Counted from the first letter of the stretch, positions 14,904-23,774 are shown. The stretch is 64,000 nt of DNA from JACVRN01 sp036389255 (GCA_036389255.1 DASVQI010000041.1:496001-560000), one strand, 5' to 3'. Made by a program: numbers and translations. Notes: generated by a model from the letters alone, not told the origin.

Positions 14904-16466
14904 ATGAATCTCATCGCGGGCCGCAGGCGAAGCGGCGCTTTCATTCTCTTTCTCCTTCTAGCGGCGGCGCAGCTCGCTTTCGCGCAGCAGAACGCGGCGA
15001 AGCAGGACGAGCGCATTGTGCGCGTGGTCATACTGCAAGTGAACGACGTTTATCGCTTCACGCCCGCAGACCGTGGCCTGAGGGGCGGCCTCGCACGCGT
15101 CTCGACTCTGCGAAGGCAGATTATGCAGAAGACGCCGAACACGCTCTTTCTGCTTTCGGGCGATACCATCTCGCCTTCGGTGGAATCAATGACCTACAAG
15201 GGCGCGCAGATGATTGACGCATGGAACGCTATCGGGCTCGATTACTCCGTCTTCGGCAATCACGAATTCGACTTTGGCCCGGACGTCTTGAGGGAGCGCA
15301 TGAAGGAGTCGCGCTTCGGCTGGCTGGGCGCAAACGTCATAGACAAGAAGACGGGCAAGCCTTTTGGCGACACGCCGCCCTACGTGATACGCGAGTTTGA
15401 AGGAGTCAAAGTGGGCATCATCGGTCTGGTGCTGCCGGAGACGAAGACGACTTCGCGCCCCGGCCCCGACTTGGAATTTCTCAGCCCCTGCGACGTAGCA
15501 CGCCGCCTTGTGCCGGAGATGCGCTCGCGCGGAGCGAACGTCGTCATAGGTCTAACGCACCTGACCATGCGCGAAGACAAAGAGCTTGCGCGCTGCGCGG
15601 ACTTCGACGTAATCATAGGCGGCCACGAGCACACCCTGCTCGAATCACTTTCCGGGCGCACGCCAATCTTCAAGATGACTTCGGACGCGAGAGAGATGGC
15701 GCGCATTCAACTGAACATCTACGCCGGAAGCGGAAGGCTGGAGAGCATAGACTGGGAGGCAATCCCCGTCACGAACGAGATTCCGGACGACCCTGCCTTT
15801 GCCCCCATCGTGCGTAAATACGAGAACCTTCTCAAGGAGCTTGACGAGCGCGTGGGTCGCACGGATGTCGCGCTGGAAGCACGCGACGAGCCCAGCCGCT
15901 CCGAAGAAACGAACGTGGGCAACCTGATAGCAGACGCTTTCCGCACACAGACGGGCGCGGACGTTGCCATCCTGAACGGCGGCTCGATTCGCGCCGACAC
16001 TGTTATCGAAGCGGGCGATTTGACGAGACGCGACGTGCTCTCGATTCTGCCTTTCCCGAATCCGGTGGTGAAGCTTGAAGTCACAGGCGCGACTATTCGC
16101 GCGGCGCTAGAGCACGGCGTCAGCCGCAGCCGCGAAGACCAACAGCCCGGAAGATTCCCGCAGGTGTCCGGCCTTCGCTTTACCTTCGACGCGCGCCGCC
16201 CCGCAGGCTCTCGCGTCACGGAAGTCACGGTCGGCGGCCAGCCGCTTGACGACAAGAAGACTTACACGCTCGCTACGACTACGTTTATGGCTGTCGAGGG
16301 CGGCGACGACTACAAGGTGCTTCAGAACCAGCGCTTCCTAATCAAGCCGGAGCAGGCCGCGCGCGCGCCTGAAGTTCTCAGACAAGCCATCGCCGGAGCC
16401 AAATCAATCGCCCCCCGCACGGATGGGCGCATCAAGCGGCTCGACACGAATAACAGTGATAAGTAA
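14904..16466 (+). CDS. Secreted 5'-nucleotidase/UshA-like metallophosphoesterase
   Basis: A ~520-residue exported enzyme (signal peptide in the first ~28 residues, hydrophobic core FILFLLLAAAQLAF). The N-terminal metallophosphoesterase domain has SGDTIS, GNHEFDFG, GLTHL and GGHEHT motifs. The C-terminal 5'-nucleotidase domain has GNLIADAFR and NGGSIRAD. The first metal motif reads NDVYRF, where UshA has NDxH: the His ligand is Tyr, a variant seen in a subfamily. It probably hydrolyses nucleotides or other phosphate esters in the periplasm. Start choice is open: ATG at 14886 or 14904 are both possible; 14904 gives the tighter signal peptide. The stop codon lies inside a hairpin arm. Confidence 0.87.
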   Translation: MNLIAGRRRSGAFILFLLLAAAQLAFAQQNAAKQDERIVRVVILQVNDVYRFTPADRGLRGGLARVSTLRRQIMQKTPNTLFLLSGDTISPSVESMTYKGAQMIDAWNAIGLDYSVFGNHEFDFGPDVLRERMKESRFGWLGANVIDKKTGKPFGDTPPYVIREFEGVKVGIIGLVLPETKTTSRPGPDLEFLSPCDVARRLVPEMRSRGANVVIGLTHLTMREDKELARCADFDVIIGGHEHTLLESLSGRTPIFKMTSDAREMARIQLNIYAGSGRLESIDWEAIPVTNEIPDDPAFAPIVRKYENLLKELDERVGRTDVALEARDEPSRSEETNVGNLIADAFRTQTGADVAILNGGSIRADTVIEAGDLTRRDVLSILPFPNPVVKLEVTGATIRAALEHGVSRSREDQQPGRFPQVSGLRFTFDARRPAGSRVTEVTVGGQPLDDKKTYTLATTTFMAVEGGDDYKVLQNQRFLIKPEQAARAPEVLRQAIAGAKSIAPRTDGRIKRLDTNNSDK

Positions 16467-16504
16467 GAAAGCTTCTCTTCTCTCGTCACTTGTTACTTAT
16501 CACT
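16455..16504. repeat. Word-hairpin spanning the stop of the 5'-nucleotidase gene (AGTGATAAGTAA arms)
   Basis: Perfect 12-bp arms at 16455-16466 and 16493-16504; the left arm contains the TAA stop codon. The right side continues as reiterated CACTCATCACT words up to 14 bp before the next ATG (16518). No T-tract follows. Same class as the hairpin at 36652-36719 (GTGACGAGTGATGAG words). Confidence 0.72.
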
Positions 16505-16517
16505 CATCACTGCTTTC

Positions 16518-17015
16518 ATGATGGACGATTCTTCAGTTGATGAGAAGAGGCGGGAGGCCGTGGAGCTTTTCGGGCGGGCTTATCAGGCACAGCTCGAAGA
16601 GGATTATGAAACGGCCATAGAGCTTTACCATCGCTCAATAGCCGTCTATCCGACGGCCGAAGCTCACACTTTCCTTGGATGGGTCTATAGCTTTCAGGAG
16701 CGGTACGACGAGGCCATAGAAGAGTGCCTAGAAGCGATTCGCGTTGACCCCACGTTCGGCAACCCCTACAACGACATAGGCAGCTATCTGATTGCCAAGG
16801 GCAACCTTTACGACTGCGTGCGCTGGTTCAATCGCGCTCTCAAGGCTCCGCGCTACGAATCCTACGCCTTCCCGCATTTCAATCTTGGCCGCGTCTACGA
16901 GATGCGCGGACGCCTCATAGAAGCCGCGCGCCATTACGGCCTAGCGCTGGAAGAGCAGCCCGGCTACTCAAGCGCCGCACAGGCGTTGCGCCGCGTACAG
17001 TCGCGCCTCAATTAG
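16518..17015 (+). CDS. Tetratricopeptide-repeat protein
   Basis: A 165-residue soluble protein made of about three to four TPR units (about 15-150), recognisable by the W/G-Y-A/F-P spacing, for example EAIELYHRSIAVYPTAEAH and EAIEECLEAIRVDP. No catalytic domain is present, so it is likely a protein-protein adaptor. It starts with two consecutive ATGs at 16518/16521 just after a hairpin and without a visible Shine-Dalgarno site. It follows the 5'-nucleotidase by about 50 bp on the same strand; whether they share a function is unknown. Confidence 0.85.
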   Translation: MMDDSSVDEKRREAVELFGRAYQAQLEEDYETAIELYHRSIAVYPTAEAHTFLGWVYSFQERYDEAIEECLEAIRVDPTFGNPYNDIGSYLIAKGNLYDCVRWFNRALKAPRYESYAFPHFNLGRVYEMRGRLIEAARHYGLALEEQPGYSSAAQALRRVQSRLN

Positions 17016-17077
17016 AACAGTTTCCGCAGCCCGTAAAAGATTGGCTTGCGCCCCGGCTTAATGGCGCACGACTCCGG

Positions 17078-17506
17078 CTATTCGCTGCTTGAGGGGGACT
17101 GATTCTCCTCGTCCTTTTTCGGAATACGCATCTTGCGGCGGTTGGCGTCCACGGCGACGTATATGACTTCGGCATCCGTGACGCGTATGCGGTCAGAGGT
17201 TCCGCCGTAGCGTTCAGCTTCGACTATCACGCGCACCGTGATACTCGTGTTGCCTATGCGAAGCGTCTCCGCATAGAAGCTCACAAGGTCGCCTACGAAG
17301 ACCGGCTGGTGAAAGATGACTTCGCGCATGGCGACCGTGACGAAGCGCTCGATTTTGGTGTGGCGGTGCGCCTCTATAGCGCCAGCCATGTCTATGTAGC
17401 TAAGTATGATTCCGCCAAAGATAGTGCCCTGCGGATTTGTGTCGCGGGGCAAAAGCGTCAGCCGTATAGCCGGGTCTGTATAATCAGGCATAAGAAATTG
17501 ATACAT
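17078..17506 (-). CDS. Acyl-CoA thioesterase (hotdog fold, YciA/BFIT type)
   Basis: A 142-residue single hotdog domain. Features match the acyl-CoA hydrolase branch: PRDTNPQGTIFGG near the N-terminus with the helix SYIDMAGAIEAHRH, then VTVAMREVIFHQPVFVGD. It hydrolyses acyl-CoA to free acid and CoA; the chain-length preference cannot be told. The C-terminus is a charged tail. It lies upstream of the alpha/beta hydrolase gene on the same strand in its transcription order, with a hairpin starting at its own ATG (17506-17546). Confidence 0.87.
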   Translation of the reverse strand: MYQFLMPDYTDPAIRLTLLPRDTNPQGTIFGGIILSYIDMAGAIEAHRHTKIERFVTVAMREVIFHQPVFVGDLVSFYAETLRIGNTSITVRVIVEAERYGGTSDRIRVTDAEVIYVAVDANRRKMRIPKKDEENQSPSSSE

Positions 17507-17546
17507 TGATTCACAGGCTCATTGATTCGATGAGCCTGTGAATCAA
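17506..17546. repeat. Word-hairpin at the thioesterase start (TTGATTCACAGGCTCA arms)
   Basis: Perfect 16-bp arms (17506-17521 and 17531-17546) with a 9-nt loop TTGATTCGA, which itself repeats the TTGATTC word of the arm. The element spans the gap between the thioesterase ATG and the stop of the preceding hydrolase gene on the same strand, and even overlaps the latter's last bases (stop at 17543). It would be a stable stem-loop in a shared mRNA and would occupy the usual ribosome-binding position of the thioesterase gene. Confidence 0.82.
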
Positions 17547-18187
17547 TCACTTGTGACTTGTTCTCTCCATTCCGTGATTCTTCTCTTCATCTCGTCCAAG
17601 CGGCCTTCGAAGAAGTGGCCTGCGTCCTCTATGATTTCGAGCTTTGCGTGCGCTTCAAAGGGCAGGCGCGAGACGAGCGCTCGAAGGTGCTCCACCCGGC
17701 CGAACTCGTCGCTGTCTCCGTGAACGAAGAGAATCGGCTTGCGGCAGTTTTCCAGAAACGCGAAGTCATACTTGTCTACGGGCGTGCCTAAGCTTATGAG
17801 GTCATGCACGCGCTCGTCGCTGATGCCGACTTCGAGCCCCACTCGCGCGCCGAAAGAGAAGCCGCAGAGCGTGATGGACTCTCCCGCGTAGCTCTCGGCC
17901 AGATAATCCAGCCCTGCGCGAACGTCTTCCAACTCGCCGCGCCCCTCGTCATGCGAGCCCGTGCTTTGTCCCACGCCGCGAAAGTTTATGCGAAGCGTGA
18001 CAAGGCCCGCGTCATTAAGCGCGCTCGCCGCGCGAAAGACCACCTTGTTGTGCATCGTGCCGCCGCCCAGAGGATGCGGGTGCAGCACGAGCGCTACGCC
18101 TCGCCGCTCATGGCTACGCTGCGCCTTCAGAATACATTCCAGTTGGCCGTGCGCAGCCGGGATAAAGAGATTGCCAGCAGGATACAT
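17543..18187 (-). CDS. Alpha/beta hydrolase (dienelactone-hydrolase/YghX-like)
   Basis: A ~214-residue serine hydrolase. The nucleophile elbow is GFSFGA, the acid is in HGDSDEF and the His in AGHFF, in the canonical order. The segment LHPHPLGGGTMHNKV near the N-terminus is typical of a conserved bacterial alpha/beta hydrolase group related to acetoin/dienelactone-type enzymes; the substrate is unknown. I place the start at the ATG 18187, which has GGAAGAG upstream; an upstream ATG at 18238 would add 17 residues without conserved content. It is followed by the thioesterase gene on the same strand. Confidence 0.85.
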   Translation of the reverse strand: MYPAGNLFIPAAHGQLECILKAQRSHERRGVALVLHPHPLGGGTMHNKVVFRAASALNDAGLVTLRINFRGVGQSTGSHDEGRGELEDVRAGLDYLAESYAGESITLCGFSFGARVGLEVGISDERVHDLISLGTPVDKYDFAFLENCRKPILFVHGDSDEFGRVEHLRALVSRLPFEAHAKLEIIEDAGHFFEGRLDEMKRRITEWREQVTSD

Positions 18188-18340
18188 AACTCTTCCGAAG
18201 GAGAACCGAAAATCGGAGACTTCCGAATCTGCCTGCACGAAACTCTTGGATTATCTTTTCAGCGAGACTAGCAGAAATAATCTTGATTGGCTAATAGGCG
18301 CGAAGCGACAGAGAGCAGCAGTATGGGGCGTAAAAGAATC

Positions 18341-18385
18341 GAGCGGCAGCGCACCCTTTATATTGAAACAGGTGCGCTGCCGCTC
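18341..18385. terminator. Strong hairpin, likely terminator of the histone-like gene
   Basis: Perfect 15-bp GC-rich arms GAGCGGCAGCGCACC (18341-18355) and its complement (18371-18385), with a 15-nt loop. It follows the end of the histone-like gene on the minus strand by about 36 bp. Only a weak T-rich stretch follows, so termination is likely but not certain. The arms are not made of reiterated words. Confidence 0.6.
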
Positions 18386-18421
18386 CGGGCTAAGGCCGAT
18401 AACTGAGAGCCTTGGTGTTCT

Positions 18422-18892
18422 CTACTTTTTCTGAGAACCTTTGCCAGAGGACTCCATGGTTCCTTCCATGGTATCTCTGGCTTCTTCGGCTTCCGGTATG
18501 ACGGCAGAGAGAGCGCCTACGACCGCGCCTGCGGCTGCGCTGGAGAGCATGTTACCCGCCACGCGGCGCACGCCCTTGGTTATCTTGGACGTAGTGGTTG
18601 AGCGCTTCTTCGCGCCGCCGCCCTTCTTACCAGCGCCGCCGCCACCGCCGCCGCGCTTCTTTCCTCCGGCGCTCTTCTTAGATGCTTTACCAGCGCCGCC
18701 TTTACCGGCAGCGCCTTTCTTCGCGCCGCCCTTCTTCGCGCCGCCTTTGCCTGCGCCGCCTCCGCCACCCGATTTCTTGGTAGCTTTCTTAGCGGACTTC
18801 TTCGCTGATTTCTTCGCAGACTTCTTTCCACCTGCGCCTTTGCTGCTCTTGTTAGAGCCGCCTTTTTTACCACCGGCTTTTCTAGTTGCCAT
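18422..18892 (-). CDS. Histone-H1-like Lys/Ala/Gly-rich nucleoid protein
   Basis: A 156-residue very basic protein. Residues ~1-100 consist almost entirely of Lys, Gly, Ala and Ser with SAKK and KKGGA-type repeats, resembling the C-terminal tail of eukaryotic H1 and bacterial HctB/AlgP/Lsr2-tail proteins that bind DNA without sequence preference. The C-terminal ~50 residues differ: a hydrophobic glycine-zipper-like helix (NMLSSAAAGAVVGALSAV) and an acidic end, perhaps for self-association. The ATG at 18892 has AAGGAG about 11 bp upstream. Nucleoid compaction or protection is the likely role, by resemblance only. The low-complexity DNA could also mislead homology searches. Confidence 0.78.
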   Translation of the reverse strand: MATRKAGGKKGGSNKSSKGAGGKKSAKKSAKKSAKKATKKSGGGGGAGKGGAKKGGAKKGAAGKGGAGKASKKSAGGKKRGGGGGGAGKKGGGAKKRSTTTSKITKGVRRVAGNMLSSAAAGAVVGALSAVIPEAEEARDTMEGTMESSGKGSQKK

Positions 18893-19143
18893 CCTGTTGC
18901 TTCTCCTTATCAAAAGTCTTCGATTACTCAGCCCTTGCTAACACCCTAACAGAGTCTTTGCGCGCTTGTCACTGAAATTTTTTTAGAAGGAGTGAGCAGA
19001 TGGCTGCTTTGATATTTTAATAATTTCTCGCTGCTGTCGGGGCGTCCGCGAAAAGGGTCAATCAGGGATGACAAGAGAAGAGCAAAGCCGTATATTAGCA
19101 GCTTGTTGCTTGTTTCCCTCGCTCTGACAATGTAAGGCCGCAA

Positions 19144-19665
19144 TTGATCGAGCGCGGCGGAAAGGTAGCCCGACCGATGCAAGGTGTATCTCTGCCATAT
19201 CTACCCGTCTCTAAATTACCCTCTCTTTTCGTCCCCTGCGGAGGTGATGACGACGCCGTTAAAGACGCTGTGGAAGAGCAGTGGCCCGGTTTCGAGAATC
19301 GTCAGGCGCGAGTGCTCGTAGTAGATGACGCGCCCGACGTGCTTGAGATGTTCAGTATGATGCTGAAGCTTTGGGGCTACGATGTAGCGGTCGCGGCGTC
19401 GGCTACTGAAGCTCTGGAGCAGGTGCGCTCCATGCGGTTCGACGTGATAGTGTCGGACATAGGCATGCCGGAGATGAACGGATACGAGCTGGCGCGAAGG
19501 CTGCGCGAGATGCCCGACTACGCCAGCGTCCCCATGATAGCCGTCACCGGATACTCCATGTATAAGGATCAATCGCAGGCTCTGGAATCCGGCTTTAACG
19601 CGCATCTCTCCAAGCCAGTCAACCCTACGACCCTCCTTGATCTCATCGAACAACTCAGAAAATAA
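19144..19665 (+). CDS. Single-domain response regulator (CheY-like receiver)
   Basis: The receiver domain occupies about residues 55-172 of 173. It has the acidic pair VVDDAPD, the phospho-acceptor Asp in VIVSDIGMPEM, the Thr in AVTGYS and the Lys in LSKPV, so it should be phosphorylatable. There is no output domain; it signals by protein contact or phospho-relay. The start is uncertain: TTG at 19144 or ATG at 19177. The first ~50 residues have no known fold. A weak promoter (TTGTTG-17-GACAAT) lies at 19103-19131. The gene is 6 bp upstream of the STT3-like membrane protein gene, so the two are probably co-expressed. No histidine kinase is in the window. Confidence 0.85.
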   Translation: MIERGGKVARPMQGVSLPYLPVSKLPSLFVPCGGDDDAVKDAVEEQWPGFENRQARVLVVDDAPDVLEMFSMMLKLWGYDVAVAASATEALEQVRSMRFDVIVSDIGMPEMNGYELARRLREMPDYASVPMIAVTGYSMYKDQSQALESGFNAHLSKPVNPTTLLDLIEQLRK

Positions 19666-19671
19666 GAATCT

Positions 19672-21645
19672 ATGCAGGATATTCAAGAGGGAATAAGCGA
19701 AGGGGAAAAGAGAGCGCCGGAGACGCCGAGACGGCGCGGCGACAGTAATGACGAGTTCTGGGAGCGCGCCGTTTATCTACTGGTAGGCATAGCTTCGATT
19801 GCCGCCGTCTTCATCAAGTTGCAGTTTTCGACCGACGGCGTCTGCTGCGGAGATTTCGACGGCTACTATCATATCAAGTGGAGCAGCCTGCTGTGGGAAG
19901 GGATGCGCCGCAGCGTCTTTCCGCCGAGCTTCGTCTGGCTTCCACTGACTACGCTCGACCCCAGAGGCTACGTAGACCATCACCTGCTGTTTCACATACT
20001 GCAAATCCCCTTCACCTGGTTCATGGAGCTGAGGACGGCCGCGAAGGTGTCGGCAACGCTCTTTGCCAGCCTAGCCGTTTTCTCCTGCTACTGGCTGATA
20101 GTCCGCTACAGAATCCGTTACACGCTCTGCTGGCTGATAGCTCTGCTGGCCTGCTCCGCTCCCTTCCTCTACCGCATGAATATGGCCAAAGCGCCGCCGC
20201 TCGCCATAGTCATCATGATAATCGGCATCTACCTGCTCTTCGAGAAAAAGTACGTGTGGCTCGCGCCGCTCGCCTTTCTCTTCGTCTGGACGTACAGCCT
20301 CTTTGTGACGCTGGTAGCAGCCGCCTTCATCTGGCCGCTGGTGGTTTTCTGGAGCGAGCGAGCGTTTGACCGCCGCTCCGTCTGGCGCGCGTTGTCGGCC
20401 CCGCTCTACACTTCTGCGGGAACCGTTGCGGGCTTCATCATCAATCCCTACTTTCCAAAAAACGTCTGGCTCTTCTACGAGCACGTTCGCATAAAGGTGA
20501 CTGCGGGCGACTTCACGACCAGCGTCGGGACGGAGTGGTATCCGTACGAGAGCTGGTATTTCCTCGGAAGCTGCATCATAGCTTTCGCGGCCATGATGGC
20601 GGGCTACGTGGCCTACGACTGGACGGACAGGCGAAGGGCTGCGCGGCCATTGCTGCTCATGGTCTTCTCCACGCTCCTGCTGATTGCCAGCTTTCGCTCG
20701 CGCCGCTTCGTGGAATACTGGCCGCCCTTCGCAGTCCTCTTCGCGGCCTTTTCGCTTCAGCCAATTCTGGAAGGCTTCAAGAGCATCTTCACACGCATGC
20801 CGCGCGACGTGATAGACGAGCTTGAGCCGTTCCTAGACCGCGACGTGTCGCCCACAGAAGTCGCGCGCCAGAGAAGGACGCGATTCTGGGACGAGCCCCT
20901 GCTGGCGCTCGTGGGCTTCGCGCTGGGCATAGTCCTCTTCTTTACCTATTACCAGTTCACCAACCTGCGCGGAGGCGGCGGGCAGGCTAGCGCGGGGGCC
21001 GCTCCGCAGCCTTTGAACAAGATGGCGATTGCCTGGATTGTCATAGCCTTTCTGGTCTATTTCGGTACTGTCATCTTCTACACCTGGCGGCGAAGGTCTG
21101 CCGCCAAAACGTTCGGCGTCATCATCCTCTCCTTTGTCACCATCACGCTCTTTATCAACGTGCAGGAGACGTCCAAGTCTATTGCCGACGACCACGGGCG
21201 GGACTTTTACGCGAGGGGCATGGCCTGGATACACGCGAACGTGCCGGAAGGCGAGATGGTCTTTAACACGGACTGGGACGATTTCCCCAAGATGTTCTTC
21301 TACGACACGAAGCACACTTACGTCTCAGGCTTAGACCCGACTTACCTGCTGGACAAGAATCCGGAGCTGTCCAAGCTCTACGAGCAGATAACGCTGGGCA
21401 AAGAGAAAGACCCGGGGCCGCTCATACGCGACCGCTTCGGCGCGCGTTACGTCTTCACGGACAACGAGGACATACACAACGACTTCTATTACAACGCGCT
21501 TCAGAGCGGCTGGTTCGAGAAGGCGTATGAGGATGAAGACTGTACAATACTGAAGATACGCGACCAGAAGGGCGAGCCCCCTGCCGAAGCGACCGAGGAC
21601 GAAGGCGACATACCTGAAGAGGGCGCGGACGAGCCGGGGAACTAA
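19672..21645 (+). CDS. Polytopic GT-C-like membrane protein, STT3/oligosaccharyltransferase-like
   Basis: A 657-residue protein with about eleven to thirteen hydrophobic segments between residues ~35 and ~500, then a soluble domain and an acidic tail. Early in the first external loop is DFDGYYHIKWSSLL, which resembles the D-x-YYH motif of STT3/PglB oligosaccharyltransferases. Later, NTDWDDFPKMFFYDT followed by YVSGLDPTYL resembles the WD-x-G... region after the last membrane helix in that family. It is therefore probably a GT-C glycosyltransferase acting on polyprenyl-linked sugars, though the acceptor and donor are unknown. It overlaps convergently with the 3' end of the oxidoreductase gene by 4 bp. 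Confidence 0.72.
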   Translation: MQDIQEGISEGEKRAPETPRRRGDSNDEFWERAVYLLVGIASIAAVFIKLQFSTDGVCCGDFDGYYHIKWSSLLWEGMRRSVFPPSFVWLPLTTLDPRGYVDHHLLFHILQIPFTWFMELRTAAKVSATLFASLAVFSCYWLIVRYRIRYTLCWLIALLACSAPFLYRMNMAKAPPLAIVIMIIGIYLLFEKKYVWLAPLAFLFVWTYSLFVTLVAAAFIWPLVVFWSERAFDRRSVWRALSAPLYTSAGTVAGFIINPYFPKNVWLFYEHVRIKVTAGDFTTSVGTEWYPYESWYFLGSCIIAFAAMMAGYVAYDWTDRRRAARPLLLMVFSTLLLIASFRSRRFVEYWPPFAVLFAAFSLQPILEGFKSIFTRMPRDVIDELEPFLDRDVSPTEVARQRRTRFWDEPLLALVGFALGIVLFFTYYQFTNLRGGGGQASAGAAPQPLNKMAIAWIVIAFLVYFGTVIFYTWRRRSAAKTFGVIILSFVTITLFINVQETSKSIADDHGRDFYARGMAWIHANVPEGEMVFNTDWDDFPKMFFYDTKHTYVSGLDPTYLLDKNPELSKLYEQITLGKEKDPGPLIRDRFGARYVFTDNEDIHNDFYYNALQSGWFEKAYEDEDCTILKIRDQKGEPPAEATEDEGDIPEEGADEPGN

Positions 21646-22676
21646 ACGCCGGGCAGAAGCACCAGCTTGCCGAACTGCGCGCGGTCTTCTATCAACTCGT
21701 GCGCGCGTCCTGCTTCCGCCAGAGGCAGCGTGCGGTCAACAACGGCGCGTATCGAGCCTCGCTCAATAAACTTCATAGCATCCAGCAGCTCGGATTTCGA
21801 CCCCATAAAAGAGCCCAGCAGCGACACGTGACGATAAAAGACCTGTCGCAAGTCTGTACGAGCATCATAGCCGCTTGTCGCGCCGCAGGTCACGAGCCTG
21901 CCGTTTTTTGAGAGAGACGCGATGGAGCCGGGCCATGTGGCCGCGCCCGTGTGCTCGAAGACCACGTCCGCGCCGCGCTTCCCTGTGAGCCTGCGAATCT
22001 CCTTCGGCCAGTCCTCGCGCGTGTAGTTGACTACTTCGTCTGCGCCCAGAGAGCGAGCCTTCTCAAGCTTTTCATCCGAACCGGCTGTGGCTATCACGCG
22101 CGCGCCGTGAAGCTTTGCCACCTGTATGCCGATTGAGCCGACGCCGCTTCCGGCGGCATGAATCAGCACCTCTTCCCCGGCCCTGACCCCGGCGCGAGTA
22201 ACAAGCATGTGCCATGCAGTGAGGGTCACTAGCGGAAGAGCGGCTGCTTCTTCCCACGACAGATTTTTCGGCTTAGGGATGACGTTGACGCCGGGCGCTG
22301 CGACCAGCTCCGCGTAGCCGCCGTTGCGCCTGTAGCCCAGTATGTCGTATTCCGGGCAGAGATTATCCGCGCCGCGCAGGCACTCTATGCAGTGGCCGCA
22401 CGAGACGCCCGGCTGCAACATGACCTCGTCGCCCGCTCGAACCCACGTGACAAGCTCTCCGGCGCGGCGCACCACGCCACTGATGTCGTTGCCAAGAATG
22501 TGCGGCATGGGAATCTCTATTCCCGGCAGGCCCTTTCGCGCCCACACGTCCAGATAATTCAAAGCGCAGGCGCGTACTTCTACCAGCACCTCGTTGGCTT
22601 TTATCTCCGGCTCCGGCGCGTCCGCGTACTCCAGCACCCCCGGCCCGCCATGCTCTCTGAAGACGACAGCTTTCAT
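21642..22676 (-). CDS. Zinc-type medium-chain dehydrogenase/quinone oxidoreductase
   Basis: A 344-residue MDR-superfamily enzyme using NAD(P)H. The structural zinc site is complete (C93, C96, C99, C107). The nucleotide fold has AAGSGVGS in place of the classical GxGxxG, which is the quinone-oxidoreductase style. GNDISGVV follows the catalytic loop. The substrate may be an alcohol, aldehyde or quinone. It is last in the lipB-dehydratase-lipA row on the minus strand (89 bp after lipA). Its TAG stop (21644-21642) overlaps the TAA stop of the convergent gene. Confidence 0.88.
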   Translation of the reverse strand: MKAVVFREHGGPGVLEYADAPEPEIKANEVLVEVRACALNYLDVWARKGLPGIEIPMPHILGNDISGVVRRAGELVTWVRAGDEVMLQPGVSCGHCIECLRGADNLCPEYDILGYRRNGGYAELVAAPGVNVIPKPKNLSWEEAAALPLVTLTAWHMLVTRAGVRAGEEVLIHAAGSGVGSIGIQVAKLHGARVIATAGSDEKLEKARSLGADEVVNYTREDWPKEIRRLTGKRGADVVFEHTGAATWPGSIASLSKNGRLVTCGATSGYDARTDLRQVFYRHVSLLGSFMGSKSELLDAMKFIERGSIRAVVDRTLPLAEAGRAHELIEDRAQFGKLVLLPGV

Positions 22677-22765
22677 AAGTGTTCAGTGTGATTGAAAAAG
22701 AGAAACTAAACGTAAGAAGCTGCCCTCTAACTGAAAGCAGCTTCAACAACCCGGCTTGATTCGAT

Positions 22766-23716
22766 TTAACGTGCGGAAGCGAGGCTTTCTTCCACGCTCT
22801 CGTCCGCGACAGGCTCTTCCGTCTGTTGGCGCGCGTGATAAGAGGAGCGCGTCAGGGGGCTTGATTCGACGTGCCGGAAGCCCATCTGCATCCCTACCTC
22901 TCGCCAGCGAGCGAACTCTTCGGGCGTGACGTAACGCTCGACGGGCAGCCTGCGCTCGTAAGGCTGTAGATACTGGCCTATCGTCATGATGTCGCACGAG
23001 ACGGCGCGCAAGTCCTTCATCAACTCCACCACTTCATCGAAGTTCTCGCCAAGCCCGACCATAATGCCGCTCTTGGTGAGCATCCTCTTTTGTTCAGAGT
23101 CGCGGCGGCGGCCCGCGCGCTCAAGAAGCGTGAGCGACTGCCTGTAATCGGCGTCGGGACGGACGCGACGATAAAGGCGCGCAATCGTCTCCATGTTGTG
23201 ATTGAGCACGTCGGGCTCGGCGTCCAGAACTGTGTTGAGCGCCTGCTCGTCTCCGTTGAAGTCCGGTATCAGCACCTCTATCTTGCAGCCCGGATTGAGC
23301 GCGCGTACTTCTCTGATGGTAGCGGCCCAGTGAGCAGCGCCTCCATCGGCCAAGTCGTCGCGGTTAACGGAAGTTATGACCGTGTGCGCCAGTCCGAGAT
23401 GACGAACGGCCTCGGCCACGTGGCGCGGCTCTTCGGGGTCTAGCGAGCCGGGCGTCCCCTTGCCTACGGCGCAGAAGCCGCAGTGACGCGTGCAGATGTC
23501 GCCCGCGAGCATGAAGGTGGCGGTCTTATCCGTCCAGCACTCGAAGATGTTCGGGCAGCGAGCCTCCTGACAGACCGTGTGCAGGTTCAAGCCCTCTATC
23601 AGCTTGAGCACGTGATTCTGGTTCGTAGGGTCGCCTAGACGAATCTTCAGCCATTCCGGCTTGGGCTCGCGCGGCTTCGTCCGCGTAGTATTGATAACTC
23701 TTAACTCACGACTCAC
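22766..23716 (-). CDS. lipA: Lipoyl synthase LipA
   Basis: A radical-SAM enzyme that inserts two sulfurs into protein-bound octanoyl groups to give lipoyl. The auxiliary cluster motif is C-x4-C-x5-C (C49, C54, C60) and the radical-SAM motif is CTRHCGFC (C75, C79, C82), both intact; the C-terminal RSSYHA loop with the cluster Ser ligand is present. About 316 residues, normal length. I prefer the GTG at 23716 (GGAG 9 bp upstream) over the in-frame TTG at 23731. Its product is needed by the 2-oxoacid dehydrogenase encoded at 31-36.6 kb, and it consumes Fe-S clusters from the assembly system. Confidence 0.95.
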   Translation of the reverse strand: MSRELRVINTTRTKPREPKPEWLKIRLGDPTNQNHVLKLIEGLNLHTVCQEARCPNIFECWTDKTATFMLAGDICTRHCGFCAVGKGTPGSLDPEEPRHVAEAVRHLGLAHTVITSVNRDDLADGGAAHWAATIREVRALNPGCKIEVLIPDFNGDEQALNTVLDAEPDVLNHNMETIARLYRRVRPDADYRQSLTLLERAGRRRDSEQKRMLTKSGIMVGLGENFDEVVELMKDLRAVSCDIMTIGQYLQPYERRLPVERYVTPEEFARWREVGMQMGFRHVESSPLTRSSYHARQQTEEPVADESVEESLASAR

Positions 23717-23774
23717 TAGAATTAACTCCAAAGATTTAACGGTAAGCCTATTCTATCACTATTGAGGCATTTAT

